Positions 1-7,834 of a stretch of 64,000 bases of DNA are shown in pieces. Made by a program: the position numbers and the translations under genes. The first letter of the stretch is position 1. Each line of letters begins with the position of its first letter. Origin of the DNA: Chthonomonas sp. (GTDB taxonomy: Bacteria > Armatimonadota > Fimbriimonadia > Fimbriimonadales > Fimbriimonadaceae); assembly GCA_016788425.1 (NCBI GenBank), contig JAEURQ010000003.1, positions 341,282-405,281 of the forward strand, written 5' to 3'. The notes below the pieces were generated by a model. That model had not been told where the DNA came from and did not search any database. It saw nothing but the letters and a program-made list of their open reading frames with translations.

Positions 1-680
1 CCGACGGCACGCATCAGGCGGGGCCACGACCGTGGGGGCTGATGCTGACCGGCGCCGGGCTGTTTTTGTTGCTGAGCCTCTGCAACGCCGCGACGATTCC
101 GCTTCTCAACCGCCTCAACGATACGCGCCTGACGCCGGGTCTGACGGAAGGATTGGTCGGCCTTGTGGTGGTGCTGCTTTTTCTCATCGGCATGCGATTG
201 CTGCCGATCGCGGGGACGCATGCCGCCGAGCACATGGTCGTTCATGCGCTCGAACGGCAAGAGCCGCTCACCCTGGAAACCGTGCGCCGCATGCCGCGCG
301 TCCACCCTCGGTGCGGCACCAACTTCGCGTCGGCGGCGATGCTGTTTGGCGCGGTCTACGGCATTCCTTGGGGGCCGCCCGAAGAGGTTCGCTTGACCCT
401 CGGCCTGCTGGTGACTCTGTTCTTTTGGCGCACATTCGGCTCGTTTGTGCAGCTCAATTTCACGACGCGGCCACCGACCGATCGCCAGATTCTGGGCGCG
501 ATTCGCAGCGGCCAGGAACTCGTTCAGGCGCACCTTCGCGATCCGGCATCATTCGTCAGCCCGTGGCGGCGCATTTGGAACAGCGGTCTGCTCCACGTGA
601 TGGCGGGCAGCACTTCGATGCTCGGGGTGGTTTATGGCATCGGGCAGGTCTTTCCCGACGTTCTTATCCTCTTGAGGTAA
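1..680 (+). CDS. DUF1385 (YqhQ-like) membrane protein, 5' end outside window
   Basis: The reading frame is open from the first bases of the window, so the N-terminus is missing. An ATG lies at 42, but in-frame codons before it are also open. Hydrophobic segments occur near the visible start and middle. The stretch with AAEHMVVHALE followed by HPRCGTNF matches the hallmark of the DUF1385/YqhQ family, proposed to be metal-dependent membrane proteins through their conserved His and Cys residues. The biochemical role is unknown. It ends 10 bases before secG, which suggests co-transcription. The family call is recognition by motif; function is not inferred. Confidence 0.85.
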   Translation, partial: DGTHQAGPRPWGLMLTGAGLFLLLSLCNAATIPLLNRLNDTRLTPGLTEGLVGLVVVLLFLIGMRLLPIAGTHAAEHMVVHALERQEPLTLETVRRMPRVHPRCGTNFASAAMLFGAVYGIPWGPPEEVRLTLGLLVTLFFWRTFGSFVQLNFTTRPPTDRQILGAIRSGQELVQAHLRDPASFVSPWRRIWNSGLLHVMAGSTSMLGVVYGIGQVFPDVLILLR

Positions 681-690
681 ACTCGCAGAC

Positions 691-936
691 GTGAATCCCA
701 CCGGACTTTATAACGCGGTTCTCGGCCTTGCGCTTGTGCTCTCGGTCGCGTTCATCGCGCTTATCTATTTCACGGGGAAGGGCGACGCAATGTCGGGTAG
801 CGGTTCCATTCGCACCACCTTCAAAGGCAAGGCGAGTGTCGAAGACCAAATTTCGCGCCTCACCTACATCATGGCTTTCGTGTTTGTCAGCCTGATGGTG
901 GTGCTCGATGTGCTGGCCACGAAGGCTTTTAAGTAA
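691..936 (+). CDS. secG: Preprotein translocase subunit SecG
   Basis: This 81-residue protein has two membrane spans (about residues 5-27 and 58-77) joined by a Gly/Ser-rich loop containing GSGSIRTTFKGKAS, and an RLT motif opens the second span. That is the normal size and layout of SecG, the non-essential partner of SecYE that helps the SecA-driven channel move proteins across the inner membrane. The start is GTG, and the GAGG about 11 bases before it lies over the stop of the preceding gene. Its end overlaps the next reading frame by 29 bases if that gene starts at ATG 908. Confidence 0.93.
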   Translation: MNPTGLYNAVLGLALVLSVAFIALIYFTGKGDAMSGSGSIRTTFKGKASVEDQISRLTYIMAFVFVSLMVVLDVLATKAFK

Positions 937-1666
937 GGCTATCCTGCACTTCCTCCACACCAACGATTTTCACGGCACTCTCAATTCTGAGCGTGCCGCT
1001 TTCATTGATGGGTTGCGCCGACCGGAGACGCTGTACCTCGATTCCGGCGACTGCATTAAGGCGGGCAACCTCGCGATCCCGCTGAAGCCTGAGGCCTGCT
1101 GGCCGCTTCTCGCGGAGGCTGGTTGCGACTTCGGCACCCTGGGAAACCGCGAAACCCATTTACGCGGCGGGCCGATGCACGACAAACTTCTCGGCGTGGA
1201 GCACGAGCTGGTCGTCGCCAACATTCGTCGCCGGGATAACGCGCCGATCGACTTGCCTCTCTCCCCGGGGGTTGCGTTCGAGTTCGAAGGCGTGAACGTC
1301 GGAATCTTTGGCGTGATGGTGCCCATGGTCACCAGCCGCATGGCCGTCGCGCCGCTGAGCGAGTACATCTGGGAGGACCCGATACGGACGGCCCGCGAGA
1401 TGGTCGCCAAATTCCGGTCGCAAGTGGACTTGCTCATCGCGATCACCCACATCGGCATCAGTCAAGATCGCCGTTTGGCCGAGGAATGCCCCGAACTCGA
1501 CGCGATCTTTGGCGGGCATTCGCATACCGTGCTGGAGCAGCCCGAAATGGTGGGCTCGGTCGCGATCATGCAAGGCGGTTCGCATGGCCGGTTTGTTGGC
1601 AGTTACGAGTGGGCTAATGGCACTTGGAGCGGCGGGCTCATTCCGCTTCCCGCGGCTAAAAGGTAG
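908..1666 (+). CDS. Calcineurin-like metallophosphatase, 5'-nucleotidase family (single domain)
   Basis: About 252 residues carry the metal-binding blocks of the UshA/5'-nucleotidase family: HTNDFHG (D20, H22), DSGD (D48), GN (N80), THIG and GGHSH. Members hydrolyse phosphomonoesters such as nucleotides using two metal ions. There is no signal peptide and no C-terminal substrate domain, so this is a minimal, probably cytoplasmic form. The usual GNHE block reads GNRE here, replacing the catalytic histidine with arginine (R81), so activity may be altered. ATG 908 lies inside secG; translation might instead begin at a rarer codon near 941-944, because the family homology starts just after it. 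Confidence 0.82.
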   Translation: MCWPRRLLSKAILHFLHTNDFHGTLNSERAAFIDGLRRPETLYLDSGDCIKAGNLAIPLKPEACWPLLAEAGCDFGTLGNRETHLRGGPMHDKLLGVEHELVVANIRRRDNAPIDLPLSPGVAFEFEGVNVGIFGVMVPMVTSRMAVAPLSEYIWEDPIRTAREMVAKFRSQVDLLIAITHIGISQDRRLAEECPELDAIFGGHSHTVLEQPEMVGSVAIMQGGSHGRFVGSYEWANGTWSGGLIPLPAAKR

Positions 1667-1675
1667 GCTCAAGGC

Positions 1676-2089
1676 ATGACCACACTGACCTGGCGCGGCG
1701 GCCTGCACTTTGAGGCGTTGCCCCCGAGCGGAAGCCCGCTTCACATGGATGCATATCCCGATTCCGGCGGCGAAGGCCACGGCCCGACGCCGCTCGAAGC
1801 GTTCCTCAGCGCGCTCGCCGCGTGCTCGGCGATGGACGTGATCTCGATCATGCAAAAAAAGCAGCAGCGGGTGACGAGCTACCGCGTGGAGATTGATGGC
1901 GTGCGCGGCCCGGAAGGAGTGTTCCCTCGGCCCTACGCCAGCATCACGGTGCGGCACATCGTCAGCGGCGAAAACATTGACATGGCCGCGTTGCAACGTT
2001 CGGTGCAGCTGAGCGAGGAGAAGTATTGCGCCGTGCTCGCGACTTTGCGCGAATCGCCGGCGGTTCACGCCGAGTGCGTGGTCGAGTAA
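1676..2089 (+). CDS. OsmC/Ohr family protein
   Basis: This 137-residue protein has the OsmC fold signature: GPTPLEAFLSALAAC with C50, and SEEKYCAV with C118. These are the two cysteines that reduce organic hydroperoxides in OsmC/Ohr enzymes. It is cytoplasmic, with no signal peptide. It lies 9 bases after the metallophosphatase gene and probably shares its transcript. Many OsmC-like proteins of this short type (YhfA-like) have no proven substrate, so peroxidase activity is a family-level expectation. Confidence 0.92.
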   Translation: MTTLTWRGGLHFEALPPSGSPLHMDAYPDSGGEGHGPTPLEAFLSALAACSAMDVISIMQKKQQRVTSYRVEIDGVRGPEGVFPRPYASITVRHIVSGENIDMAALQRSVQLSEEKYCAVLATLRESPAVHAECVVE

Positions 2090-2102
2090 CGGACTAGGTT
2101 AG

Positions 2103-2120
2103 GTGGGCCTTTGCGCCCAC
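2103..2120 (+). other. Stem-loop between osmC-like and tolC-like genes
   Basis: GTGGGC (2103-2108) pairs perfectly with GCCCAC (2115-2120) around a 6-base loop, and an A-rich tract then leads into the TolC start at 2140. There is no downstream T run, so it does not look like a strong terminator for the plus strand. It could be an mRNA stability or processing element, or one copy of a dispersed repeat. Confidence 0.45.
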
Positions 2121-2139
2121 GGCTAGGAAAAAAGTACGT

Positions 2140-3441
2140 ATGAAGTTTTCGATGCAAAGGTTGTTTGGTCTGGCGGCGTTGGCCGCCGCGTGCTTGGCGG
2201 GAGCGCAAACTCTCACGCTTGAGGAGGCGTTGCAAATGGCGCGCCAACGCAACGGCGATATCCGAGCTGCGGAAGCGCAGGTGCAAGGCGCCGAGGCGCA
2301 GGTGCGGGTCGCGCGGAGCGCGTTCTTGCCGAACCTCAATGCCACCGCTGAGTGGTCCGCGAGCTCCTCGCGCACCTACACCGGGCAGTTCAGCACGGCG
2401 GGTCGCAACAGCAGCACGGGCACGGCGGCCGGACTCGACGCGAGTTTTCGATTGCTGGATAACGGGGCGCGGCGCAACAATCTGCGCGGCGCCGAAGCCG
2501 ACGCTCGCGGCACGGTGGCGAGCACTCGCCAGACGTTGCGGACCACGCTTTTTTCGGTGGTCAACCAATTTTTCGATGCGTTGCGCGCGCAAGAACTGAT
2601 TCGGGTTTACACGCAGCAAGAGGCCCGCGCGAAGCAGCAATACGATTTCACGGTGAAACGCGAGGAGGTCGGCGCGGGCGCCCGCAAAGACATTTTGCAG
2701 GCCGAGGCCGATTATCTCAACGCGCAAACCAACGTGCTGATCGGCACCAATACGCTGACCAACGCGACGGCCAGCCTCGGCGCGACGATAGGTTGGGATC
2801 GCGAGGACGACCTTCCGGCGCTCGACAACAGCGGAAAGCCCGGCCCGGTCCGCGGCGACCTGGACCTGCGCGCCTTGACTGACTACGCGCTCAAGTCGCG
2901 GCCCGACCTGCTGGCGGCTCGCGAACGGGTTCGCAGCGTCGATGCGAACCTGGCCAACGCCAAACTGAACCGAGGCGTGCAGTGGGCAGTGGATGTCCGC
3001 GGCAACCGAAGCTTTGCCCGCGAGGTCAGCGACAGCGCGGCGCTGGTTGTGTCGGCGACGGTGCCGCTGTTCGACGGATTCTCCACCCGGTCGCTCGTCC
3101 AGGTGCAGGAAGCCAATCGCCTCGCCTTGCTGGAGAGCCTTAAGCAGCAAGAGCGATCGGTGCGCGCGGAAGTGGAAGCCGCCGCGAAAGCCCATGCTCA
3201 GAACCGGCTGGTGCTCCGTTCGGCCGAGCTTGCGCTGCGAGCCGCCGAGCAGAACTACGATGTGGCGGTGAAGGCGCAGGCGTTCGGAAAGTTCAACATT
3301 TTGGAGATTCAGAGCGCGCAGGTGAGCCTGGCCACGGCTGAATCGAACTACGTCACGGCCTCGTATGACACGTTGATCAGCGACATTCGCCTTTCGCTTG
3401 TGCTCGGCGAGCCGCTGCCTGGAGAAGCTTCACGCCCATGA
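2140..3441 (+). CDS. TolC-family outer-membrane efflux protein
   Basis: The protein has 433 residues. A signal peptide (about residues 1-22, ending AGAQ) precedes the repeat that starts LTLEEALQMA and continues into long amphipathic helices rich in Ala, Glu, Gln and Arg. A second copy of the pattern begins near LDLRALTDYAL. This two-repeat helical layout is that of TolC/OEP channels, which form trimeric outer-membrane exit ducts for efflux pumps or type I secretion. The stop overlaps the ATG of the ABC ATPase gene by 4 bases, so the two are translationally coupled. No periplasmic adaptor gene is nearby. Confidence 0.92.
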   Translation: MKFSMQRLFGLAALAAACLAGAQTLTLEEALQMARQRNGDIRAAEAQVQGAEAQVRVARSAFLPNLNATAEWSASSSRTYTGQFSTAGRNSSTGTAAGLDASFRLLDNGARRNNLRGAEADARGTVASTRQTLRTTLFSVVNQFFDALRAQELIRVYTQQEARAKQQYDFTVKREEVGAGARKDILQAEADYLNAQTNVLIGTNTLTNATASLGATIGWDREDDLPALDNSGKPGPVRGDLDLRALTDYALKSRPDLLAARERVRSVDANLANAKLNRGVQWAVDVRGNRSFAREVSDSAALVVSATVPLFDGFSTRSLVQVQEANRLALLESLKQQERSVRAEVEAAAKAHAQNRLVLRSAELALRAAEQNYDVAVKAQAFGKFNILEIQSAQVSLATAESNYVTASYDTLISDIRLSLVLGEPLPGEASRP

Positions 3442-4181
3442 ACCCCGTTTGCAGCGTCCGCGGACTCACCAAAACTTACACCATGGGCGACAACGTAATC
3501 CGCGCCCTCCGGGGGGTGGATATTGACCTGTTCCCGGGCGAAATGGTCGCCATTATGGGGCCGAGCGGCAGCGGAAAATCGACCTTCATGAACATGCTCG
3601 GGTGCCTCGACCGGCCGACCGCGGGCGAGTACTTGATTGACGGCCGCAACGTCGCCAACCTCAGCGACAACGAGCTGGCCGAAATCCGCAACAAGTACAT
3701 CGGGTTTGTGTTCCAAAACTTCCAGCTTTTGGCCCGCACCAGCGCGCTGGACAATGTGGCCCTGCCCTTGGTTTATGCCAACAAAAGGAACCGCGCCGAG
3801 CTGGCGACCCGCGCTCTCGAGCGCGTCGGCCTCGGCGGGCGACTCGATCACCAGCCGAACCAGCTTTCCGGCGGTCAGCAGCAGCGTGTGGCGGTGGCTC
3901 GGGCGATCGTGAACGAGCCCTCGATTGTGCTCGGCGACGAGCCTACGGGGAACCTCGACTCGCGGACGAGCGAGGAGATCATGGCGCTGTTTCAGGACCT
4001 CCACAAATCCGGAACGACCGTGATTCTGGTCACCCACGAAGAAGACATCGCCCAGCACTGCAACCGGATTATCCGGTTCCGCGATGGCCTGGTGCAGATT
4101 GATGAACGGGTGGAGAAGCCGATCAACGCGCAGGAAGTGCTGGCGAGCATGCCGGACCCCGACGCGGTCGCCGCGACTTAA
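3438..4181 (+). CDS. ABC transporter ATP-binding protein, MacB/LolD type
   Basis: The protein has 247 residues, with Walker A GPSGSGKST at 41-49, a Q-loop in VFQNFQLLARTSALDNVALPL, signature LSGGQQQRVAVARAI and Walker B VLGDEPTGNLDSRT. The Q-loop and D-loop wording is that of the MacB/LolD/FtsE group, which powers mechanotransmission rather than substrate translocation. It follows the TolC-type gene by an ATGA overlap, so a role in an outer-membrane-linked export machine is likely. No MacB-type permease or MacA-like adaptor lies within the window on either side. The stop shares TTAA (4178-4181) with the converging gene. Confidence 0.95.
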   Translation: MNPVCSVRGLTKTYTMGDNVIRALRGVDIDLFPGEMVAIMGPSGSGKSTFMNMLGCLDRPTAGEYLIDGRNVANLSDNELAEIRNKYIGFVFQNFQLLARTSALDNVALPLVYANKRNRAELATRALERVGLGGRLDHQPNQLSGGQQQRVAVARAIVNEPSIVLGDEPTGNLDSRTSEEIMALFQDLHKSGTTVILVTHEEDIAQHCNRIIRFRDGLVQIDERVEKPINAQEVLASMPDPDAVAAT

Positions 4182-4549
4182 ACGTAGGTGCTCATCCGAA
4201 GGAGGATCTTCGGCGAGATGGGACGCGGGAGACGCGCGAAAAGGAAGTCTGGCCAACCGGCCATAAAGTCCAGGTCGTATCCCGGCGGCTCGGCGATGAG
4301 AATCAGTTTTACATGGCGGGCGACGTCGTGCGCCATTTTGGCGTGGGCGAACGCCTCGTACCCCGCAATCTTGTGCGCGTCTTTTAGGGTGGCCAAGATG
4401 TCCACAAACATCAGGTCAGTGCCCTCGCTGGCGTTGAGGCCCTCTTCCCAATTTTCGAACACTTCGAGTTTGCCAATGCGCTCAAAGGCATCCTGAGCGG
4501 CTTTCACCACCTCGGGATCCTTGCTGATCAGCAGGAAGCGCATCTCCAT
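4178..4549 (-). CDS. Degenerate response-regulator receiver-like protein
   Basis: This 123-residue protein looks like a stand-alone receiver domain. The beginning (MRFLLISKDPEVVKAAQDAF) fits strand 1 and helix 1, and LMFVDIL places an Asp (D50) at the phosphoacceptor position. The last strands are LILIAEPP and LFARLPRPIS. The second acidic residue, the switch Ser/Thr (A86) and the KP motif (here RP) are not preserved, so normal phosphotransfer is doubtful. There is no output domain. It could be a phosphorylation-independent adaptor. The assignment rests on fold pattern only. Confidence 0.55.
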   Translation of the reverse strand: MEMRFLLISKDPEVVKAAQDAFERIGKLEVFENWEEGLNASEGTDLMFVDILATLKDAHKIAGYEAFAHAKMAHDVARHVKLILIAEPPGYDLDFMAGWPDFLFARLPRPISPKILLRMSTYV

Positions 4550-4648
4550 AGTCTACATTCAGGACGTCTGATTCGAACCCGGTGCCGCATGACCTAGTAT
4601 TTTTGCCAGCATAATGATATGAATTTCGTAGAAATATGGGGTTTGCCC

Positions 4649-4676
4649 TTGACAGACTAATATGATCGGATACAAT
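4649..4676 (+). promoter_or_regulatory. Sigma-70-type promoter for the ECF sigma factor gene
   Basis: TTGACA (4649-4654) is followed after 16 bases by TACAAT (4671-4676) in an A+T-rich gap. Initiation is expected near 4683. AGGTGA (4688-4693) is a good ribosome-binding site for the ATG at 4700, giving a very short 5' leader. A perfect -35 with a near-perfect -10 is unusual for this window. Confidence 0.75.
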
Positions 4677-4699
4677 ATATCAGTATCAGGTGATAGAAC

Positions 4700-5257
4700 A
4701 TGTCCACGCTGACTCAGAATTCTCCCCACTTAAGATTCGAAAAGTTTCGCTCGGAGACTTACTCGCGAGCCCTGAACCTCGCGTTTCAGCTGACCGGGAA
4801 TCGGTCGGAGGCGGAGGATTTGGTGCAGGACGCCTACGTCAAGGCGTGGCGCAAGTTCGATAGCTACCAGGATGATCGTCCGTTTCTCAACTGGATTCTG
4901 CGGATTGTGCAACGCCACAACCTGGACCTGCGTCGCCGCGACAATCCGATTCGACGCGCCGATAGCTTGTTGCAGCGCCGATCGCCAGGCGACGAAGAAC
5001 TGGTCGAGATCAGCGTGCCGAATCCCGCCGACAACCCACTTCAAGATGTGATGCGCTCGGAATCTATCGCGGCCGTGCGGGCTGCCCTGGACAAGTTGCC
5101 CGAGCCTTATGGTCAAGCCATTCGGTTGTGCGACATCGAGGGTTTTAGCTACACCGAGATCGCCGAAATGCAAGGCACGACTCTCGGCACGGTGCGCAGC
5201 CGGATTCATCGCGCCCGGCACATGCTGCGCAGCCTGCTCGTGGACACGGTGCATTAA
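4700..5257 (+). CDS. ECF-type RNA polymerase sigma factor (sigma-70 family)
   Basis: The 185 residues hold region 2 (SRALNLAFQLTGNRSEAEDLVQDAYVKAWRKF region, about 22-55) and region 4 (LPEPYGQAIRLCDIEGFSYTEIAEMQGTTLGTVRSRIHRARHML, about 130-178), the standard RpoE-like pair. It redirects RNA polymerase to a specific regulon. The gene has its own housekeeping-like promoter. The next gene encodes a one-span membrane protein; it shows no zinc-binding anti-sigma motif but could still be a partner. Target promoters cannot be deduced from this window. Confidence 0.95.
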   Translation: MSTLTQNSPHLRFEKFRSETYSRALNLAFQLTGNRSEAEDLVQDAYVKAWRKFDSYQDDRPFLNWILRIVQRHNLDLRRRDNPIRRADSLLQRRSPGDEELVEISVPNPADNPLQDVMRSESIAAVRAALDKLPEPYGQAIRLCDIEGFSYTEIAEMQGTTLGTVRSRIHRARHMLRSLLVDTVH

Positions 5258-5280
5258 GTTTCGGTTATCCTTACCCAAGG

Positions 5281-5781
5281 ATGACGAGGCGAAAAAAGGG
5301 TTGGTTGATCACCGCTGGCGTCGCGCTGGCGGTGTTCGGCTATGTGGGGTTCCGCTTTGGGCCCGACGCGTATGTCGCCTATAAAAACGGGCTCTTTGAG
5401 AAGCAGCAGAAGCACAACTACCGCTCGGACGACACCGAAAATCTGAAGGCGATGCTCGCCGCGCTCATGCTGTATCACGAGAGCGAAGGCCAGTTTCCGG
5501 TGGCGAGTGGTTGGATGGACGCGATCGAGAGCCGCATCAAAACCAACGATCTGGCCGACGGTCAGGCGATCAAGAAACTGCAACGCCCGGGTGCCGCCGC
5601 CGGAGAATACGGCTACGCTCTGAACACCGCGTTTGGCGGCAAATACATTGACGACGTGAAGGATCAGACCCAGCCTTTGATCTATGTGAGCAAACAAAAA
5701 TCGCGCAACGCGGCGGGCGATCCCAAGGTTGATCGGAGCGGAATGGGCATCACCGTCAAGGGCGAAATCCAGGGCCAGTAA
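5281..5781 (+). CDS. Membrane-anchored protein with pseudopilin-like segment, function unknown
   Basis: The protein has 166 residues: a positively charged start (MTRRKKGW), one membrane span at about 8-25, then a soluble domain. The stretch DDTENLKAMLAALMLYHESEGQFPV resembles the NLK...L..Y....G.FP element in globular heads of type II secretion/type IV pseudopilins. The conserved prepilin cleavage site (G before F/M-x3-E) is missing, so it is not a typical pilin. It lies 23 bases after the ECF sigma gene and may be its membrane partner or the second gene of its operon. Confidence 0.6.
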   Translation: MTRRKKGWLITAGVALAVFGYVGFRFGPDAYVAYKNGLFEKQQKHNYRSDDTENLKAMLAALMLYHESEGQFPVASGWMDAIESRIKTNDLADGQAIKKLQRPGAAAGEYGYALNTAFGGKYIDDVKDQTQPLIYVSKQKSRNAAGDPKVDRSGMGITVKGEIQGQ

Positions 5782-5863
5782 ATTCGCCAGTCTGGGATTC
5801 CCGGGGGTCAACCTGTCATAATTAGGGTGACTTGCTCAACGACGAGCAGGAGACCCACACACT

Positions 5864-7831
5864 ATGTCCGCCATTTCCGGTCAAGCCTCCACTACCAAAC
5901 TCGATTTTCTTCGCCTGATGATGTTGTCGCGCGAAGGCGACCGCCGCGAAGGCATCCTGTTGCGCCAAAGCAAAGGCTGGTTCCAAGTCAGCGGAATGGG
6001 TCATGAAGCACTGGCCGCGATGCAGTACAACCTGCGACCGGACGACTGGATTTTCCCGTACTACCGCGACCGCGGTTTGATGCTCGCGCGCGGGCTGAGC
6101 AACTACGATCTGGCGCTGGCTTACTTGGCCAAGCGCGAGAGCGGTTCGGGCGGTCGCCAAATGCCCGGCCACTACAGTAGCCGCGCGCACAACGTATTTA
6201 GCGTCTGCACGCCCACCGGCGGCTCGCTGCTGCCGGCATGCGGAACGGCTTGGGCCATGCGCCTGAGCGGCAAGGACGCGGTTTGTGTGGCCAGCGTCGG
6301 CGACGCCGCCAGCCGCCAAGGCGAATACTACGAAGCCATCGCCTTCGCCATCCAAGAAAAGCTTCCCGTGATCTTTGTGATCGAAGACAACAAGTACGGC
6401 ATTTCGACGCCGACCGAGAAGTTCTTCGCCCACGCCATCGGTGGCATCCTCAGCGAGGAGCACGTCGTGAAGGTGGATGGTCGCCGGGTGGACGACGTCC
6501 GCACGGCCAGCGAAGCCGCGATTGCCAAGGCTCGCCGCGGCGACGGCCCCACGATTCTGTGGTGCGACCTCGACCGACTTTCATCGCACACCAGTTCGGA
6601 CGACCACCGCGTGTACCGCGACCTCGACGAGATCGCCGCGATGGCCGATCGCGACCCGATTAAGCTGCTGAAGGACGAGCTGATTGCCGCCGGCGAACTG
6701 ACGGAAGAGAAGTTTGTCGCGATGCAAGAAGAGATCGTCAAGGAAGTGGACGCCGACTATTTGCGCGCCGAACAAGCCGAGGACCCGCTCGCCAGCGAAG
6801 TGATGCTGCACGCGTGGGGCGAAGACGTGTTGCCCGAGCGCCCGCCGATCGAAACCGGTCCGCAAACCATGGTTGACGCGATCAACAAGGTCTTCCACAA
6901 GGCCCTGGAAAGCGACCCGAACGTGATTTTCTTTGGCGAGGACATCGAAGACCCCAAGGGCGGCGTGTTCAAGCTCACCGCGGGTTGTAGTGAGAAGTTC
7001 CCCAAGCAGGTTTTCAACTCGCCGCTCGCCGAGGCCACGATTCTCGGCGTCGCGGTCGGCATGGCCGCCTACGGCATGAAGCCAGTGTTCGAGCTCCAGT
7101 TCGTGGACTTCTTCGAACCGGCCTGGAACCAGATCGTCGGCAACATCAGCACGCTCCGCTGGCGCTCGTTCGGCGAATGGAAGTGCCCGATGCTGGTTTA
7201 CGCCCCGTACGGCGCGTACCTACCGGGCGGTTCGCTGTGGCACTCGCAGTCCAACGAAGCCTACTTTGCCCACACGCCGGGCCTCAAAATCGCGATTCCG
7301 AGCACGCCCGAAGATGCCGCCGCGCTCTTCTGGACGGCGATGAATAGCGACGATCCTTGCTTCATTTTCGTGCCGAAGCACATCTTCCGCAAGCGTGTGG
7401 ACGTGAGCAAGATCGAGCCGCTGGCCTTTGGCGAGGCGCGTGTCGTCCGCGAGGGTAGCGACGTGACGATTGTCACGTGGGGCAACACGCTGGAACTGGC
7501 CGAAGAAGCCGCCACGCAGCTCGCGGGCAGCGTTTCAGTGGAGATTATTGACGCGCGCAGCATCGTGCCGTTTGACTACGACACGGTGACGAAGTCGCTC
7601 GAAAAAACGGGTCGCCTCGTGGTCATTCAAGAGGACACCAAGACCTGCGGCATGGCCGAAAGCATTGTCGCTAACATGGTGAGCGTGCCCGAACGGTTTA
7701 ACCTCTTCCTCGCGCCGCCGATGGTGGTTTCGCGTGGCGGTGTGCATATCGGCTACAACCCGATTTACGAATACGCCGCGCTGCCGGACACCGCGCGCGT
7801 GGTCGAAGCCATCCAAACCACGATGGCTTAA
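5864..7831 (+). CDS. 2-oxoacid dehydrogenase E1, alpha and beta subunits fused
   Basis: The 655 residues combine an alpha-type half (about 1-330) and a beta-type half (about 335-655). The alpha half has the thiamine diphosphate block GDAASRQGEYYEAIAF ... EDNKYGIS (146-180). The beta half has FFGEDIEDPKGGVF, FNSPLAEATILGVAVGMA and the C-terminal DARSIVPFDYDTV. Such E1 enzymes decarboxylate pyruvate or branched-chain 2-oxoacids and pass the acyl group to lipoyl-E2. E2 and E3 genes are not in the window, so the substrate cannot be fixed. The gene starts at ATG 5864 with CAGGAG upstream; ftsY follows after 3 bases. Confidence 0.93.
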   Translation: MSAISGQASTTKLDFLRLMMLSREGDRREGILLRQSKGWFQVSGMGHEALAAMQYNLRPDDWIFPYYRDRGLMLARGLSNYDLALAYLAKRESGSGGRQMPGHYSSRAHNVFSVCTPTGGSLLPACGTAWAMRLSGKDAVCVASVGDAASRQGEYYEAIAFAIQEKLPVIFVIEDNKYGISTPTEKFFAHAIGGILSEEHVVKVDGRRVDDVRTASEAAIAKARRGDGPTILWCDLDRLSSHTSSDDHRVYRDLDEIAAMADRDPIKLLKDELIAAGELTEEKFVAMQEEIVKEVDADYLRAEQAEDPLASEVMLHAWGEDVLPERPPIETGPQTMVDAINKVFHKALESDPNVIFFGEDIEDPKGGVFKLTAGCSEKFPKQVFNSPLAEATILGVAVGMAAYGMKPVFELQFVDFFEPAWNQIVGNISTLRWRSFGEWKCPMLVYAPYGAYLPGGSLWHSQSNEAYFAHTPGLKIAIPSTPEDAAALFWTAMNSDDPCFIFVPKHIFRKRVDVSKIEPLAFGEARVVREGSDVTIVTWGNTLELAEEAATQLAGSVSVEIIDARSIVPFDYDTVTKSLEKTGRLVVIQEDTKTCGMAESIVANMVSVPERFNLFLAPPMVVSRGGVHIGYNPIYEYAALPDTARVVEAIQTTMA

Positions 7832-7834
7832 GGA

